A stretch of 64,000 nucleotides of DNA from Larkinella knui (GTDB lineage: Bacteria; Bacteroidota; Bacteroidia; Cytophagales; Spirosomataceae), in NCBI RefSeq assembly GCF_003858645.1, contig NZ_RQJP01000001.1, positions 1,178,001 to 1,242,000 on the forward strand. The letters are read 5' to 3'. This document shows, piece by piece, positions 63,551-64,000 of the stretch. Made by a program: the position numbers and the translations under genes. The notes beneath the pieces are model-generated. The model did not search any database, was not told the origin of the DNA, and worked only from the letters and a program-made list of their open reading frames with translations. The first letter of the stretch is position 1. Each line of letters starts with the position of its first letter.

Positions 63551-64000
63551 TCAACGCGGCAGCATGGGAAAAAGCCGCCTGATTTCGTCCGGGTTGGGCT
63601 GTTTCCCATACTCGCAGATTTCGAAGACTTCAACCGATTTTACCTTGGCAGCCTTTTCGGGCCCATACCATTTTTCAACGGAAGCCTTAATTTCGGGCGT
63701 CAGAGCAGAGCGCCTTTCCATCGCGGCCAGCAACCATTTCTTCCGTTCCACGGGGTCTTTGGGAACGTTAGCCAGATCCTGCCGGGTCCAGGGTAACCAC
63801 TCATAGAACTGGGACGTATGCGCATCCAGACCCTCAACTTTTTTAGCCAGTGTTTCGGTAATATCGATGGCAATGTCGGGGCGGAACGGATTGGGGCGCT
63901 GAAAACCGTCGCGGAAGTAGAGAAAAACAGGGTTTTTTGCCAGTGGGGGCACACTGCTTAAAACGTTGGGGACGATGACCAAATAAGCGGCATCCTGCAC
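63551..64000 (-). CDS. PIG-L-family deacetylase, C-terminal part (cut by the window edge)
   Basis: About 150 C-terminal residues are visible. The stretch NPVFLYFRDGFQRPNPFRPD, followed by IAIDITETLAKKVEGLDAHTSQFYEWLPW, matches the C-terminal part of the PIG-L/LmbE de-N-acetylase family. These enzymes are zinc-dependent and act on N-acetyl sugars. The zinc motif (HPDDE) lies beyond the right edge, so activity cannot be judged. The frame is open to position 64000. Confidence 0.72.
   Translation of the reverse strand: MQDAAYLVIVPNVLSSVPPLAKNPVFLYFRDGFQRPNPFRPDIAIDITETLAKKVEGLDAHTSQFYEWLPWTRQDLANVPKDPVERKKWLLAAMERRSALTPEIKASVEKWYGPEKAAKVKSVEVFEICEYGKQPNPDEIRRLFPMLPR

Noticed and set aside
1-64000. 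CRISPR array, insertion sequence or prophage
   Set aside because: No regularly spaced direct repeats, transposase, integrase or phage structural genes were seen on either strand.

Overview
The window reads as chromosomal DNA of a Bacteroidota member, most likely order Cytophagales near Spirosoma or Larkinella (inference). Support comes from the gene families: DUF5683, DUF4249, DUF5686, a BT_3928-type DoxX protein, a Wzi-type outer-membrane protein, TonB-dependent receptors, and several proteins carrying Bacteroidota-style lipoprotein or Sec signals. Several upstream regions carry the Bacteroidota vegetative promoter pattern, TTG then about 20 bases then TAnnTTTG. GC content is near 50 percent for most of the window. 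It is lower around 6.4-7.7 kb and clearly higher at 56.7-61.7 kb. No rRNA, tRNA, CRISPR array, transposase or prophage gene was seen.

Layout. 0-6.2 kb: a partial gene, a radical SAM/SPASM enzyme, then the run parA-parB-DUF5683-dapB-lepB. 6.2-11.3 kb: an AT-rich gap with a long hairpin, a low-GC polytopic membrane protein, ung, apaG, a methyltransferase and a copper/haem-type lipoprotein. 11.4-19.4 kb: a DEAD-box RNA helicase with a long structured leader, pabB coupled to a NYN-cold-shock fusion, bifunctional hisB, a 32-residue membrane microprotein, a lipoprotein, radC and rpsT. 19.5-31.2 kb: a Dabb-like protein, a zinc-phospholipase-like protein, rlmI, two paralogous FG-GAP proteins, an HtrA-like protease, glf, a Wzi-type protein, cdaA and folP. 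31.3-40 kb: DUF1599, DoxX-like and aroK genes, a tripartite RND efflux operon, and an ECF sigma factor. 40-49 kb: a FadL-type porin, a Tyr/Gly/Ser-rich lipoprotein, proS, two convergent FKBP isomerases and a DUF5686 protein. 49-56.2 kb: an HD-PycTM protein, an SdiA-regulated-type lipoprotein, a 1214-residue phosphoesterase/kinase-like/Omp85-like fusion, and a convergent membrane-bound class III nucleotide cyclase. 56.7-64 kb: a GC-rich surface module (kelch-type lipoprotein, DUF4249, TonB receptor), a beta-helix protein and the C-terminus of a PIG-L-type deacetylase.

The most notable region is 49.0-56.2 kb. It places a Pycsar-type transmembrane effector domain fused to an HD phosphohydrolase in the same neighbourhood as a class III cyclase with altered active-site residues. 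Between them lies an outer-membrane protein that appears to combine a phosphatase, a CotH/FAM20-like kinase and a barrel. Other points of interest are the helicase leader, split parS-like half-sites before parA, long intergenic hairpins, and the NYN-cold-shock fusion.
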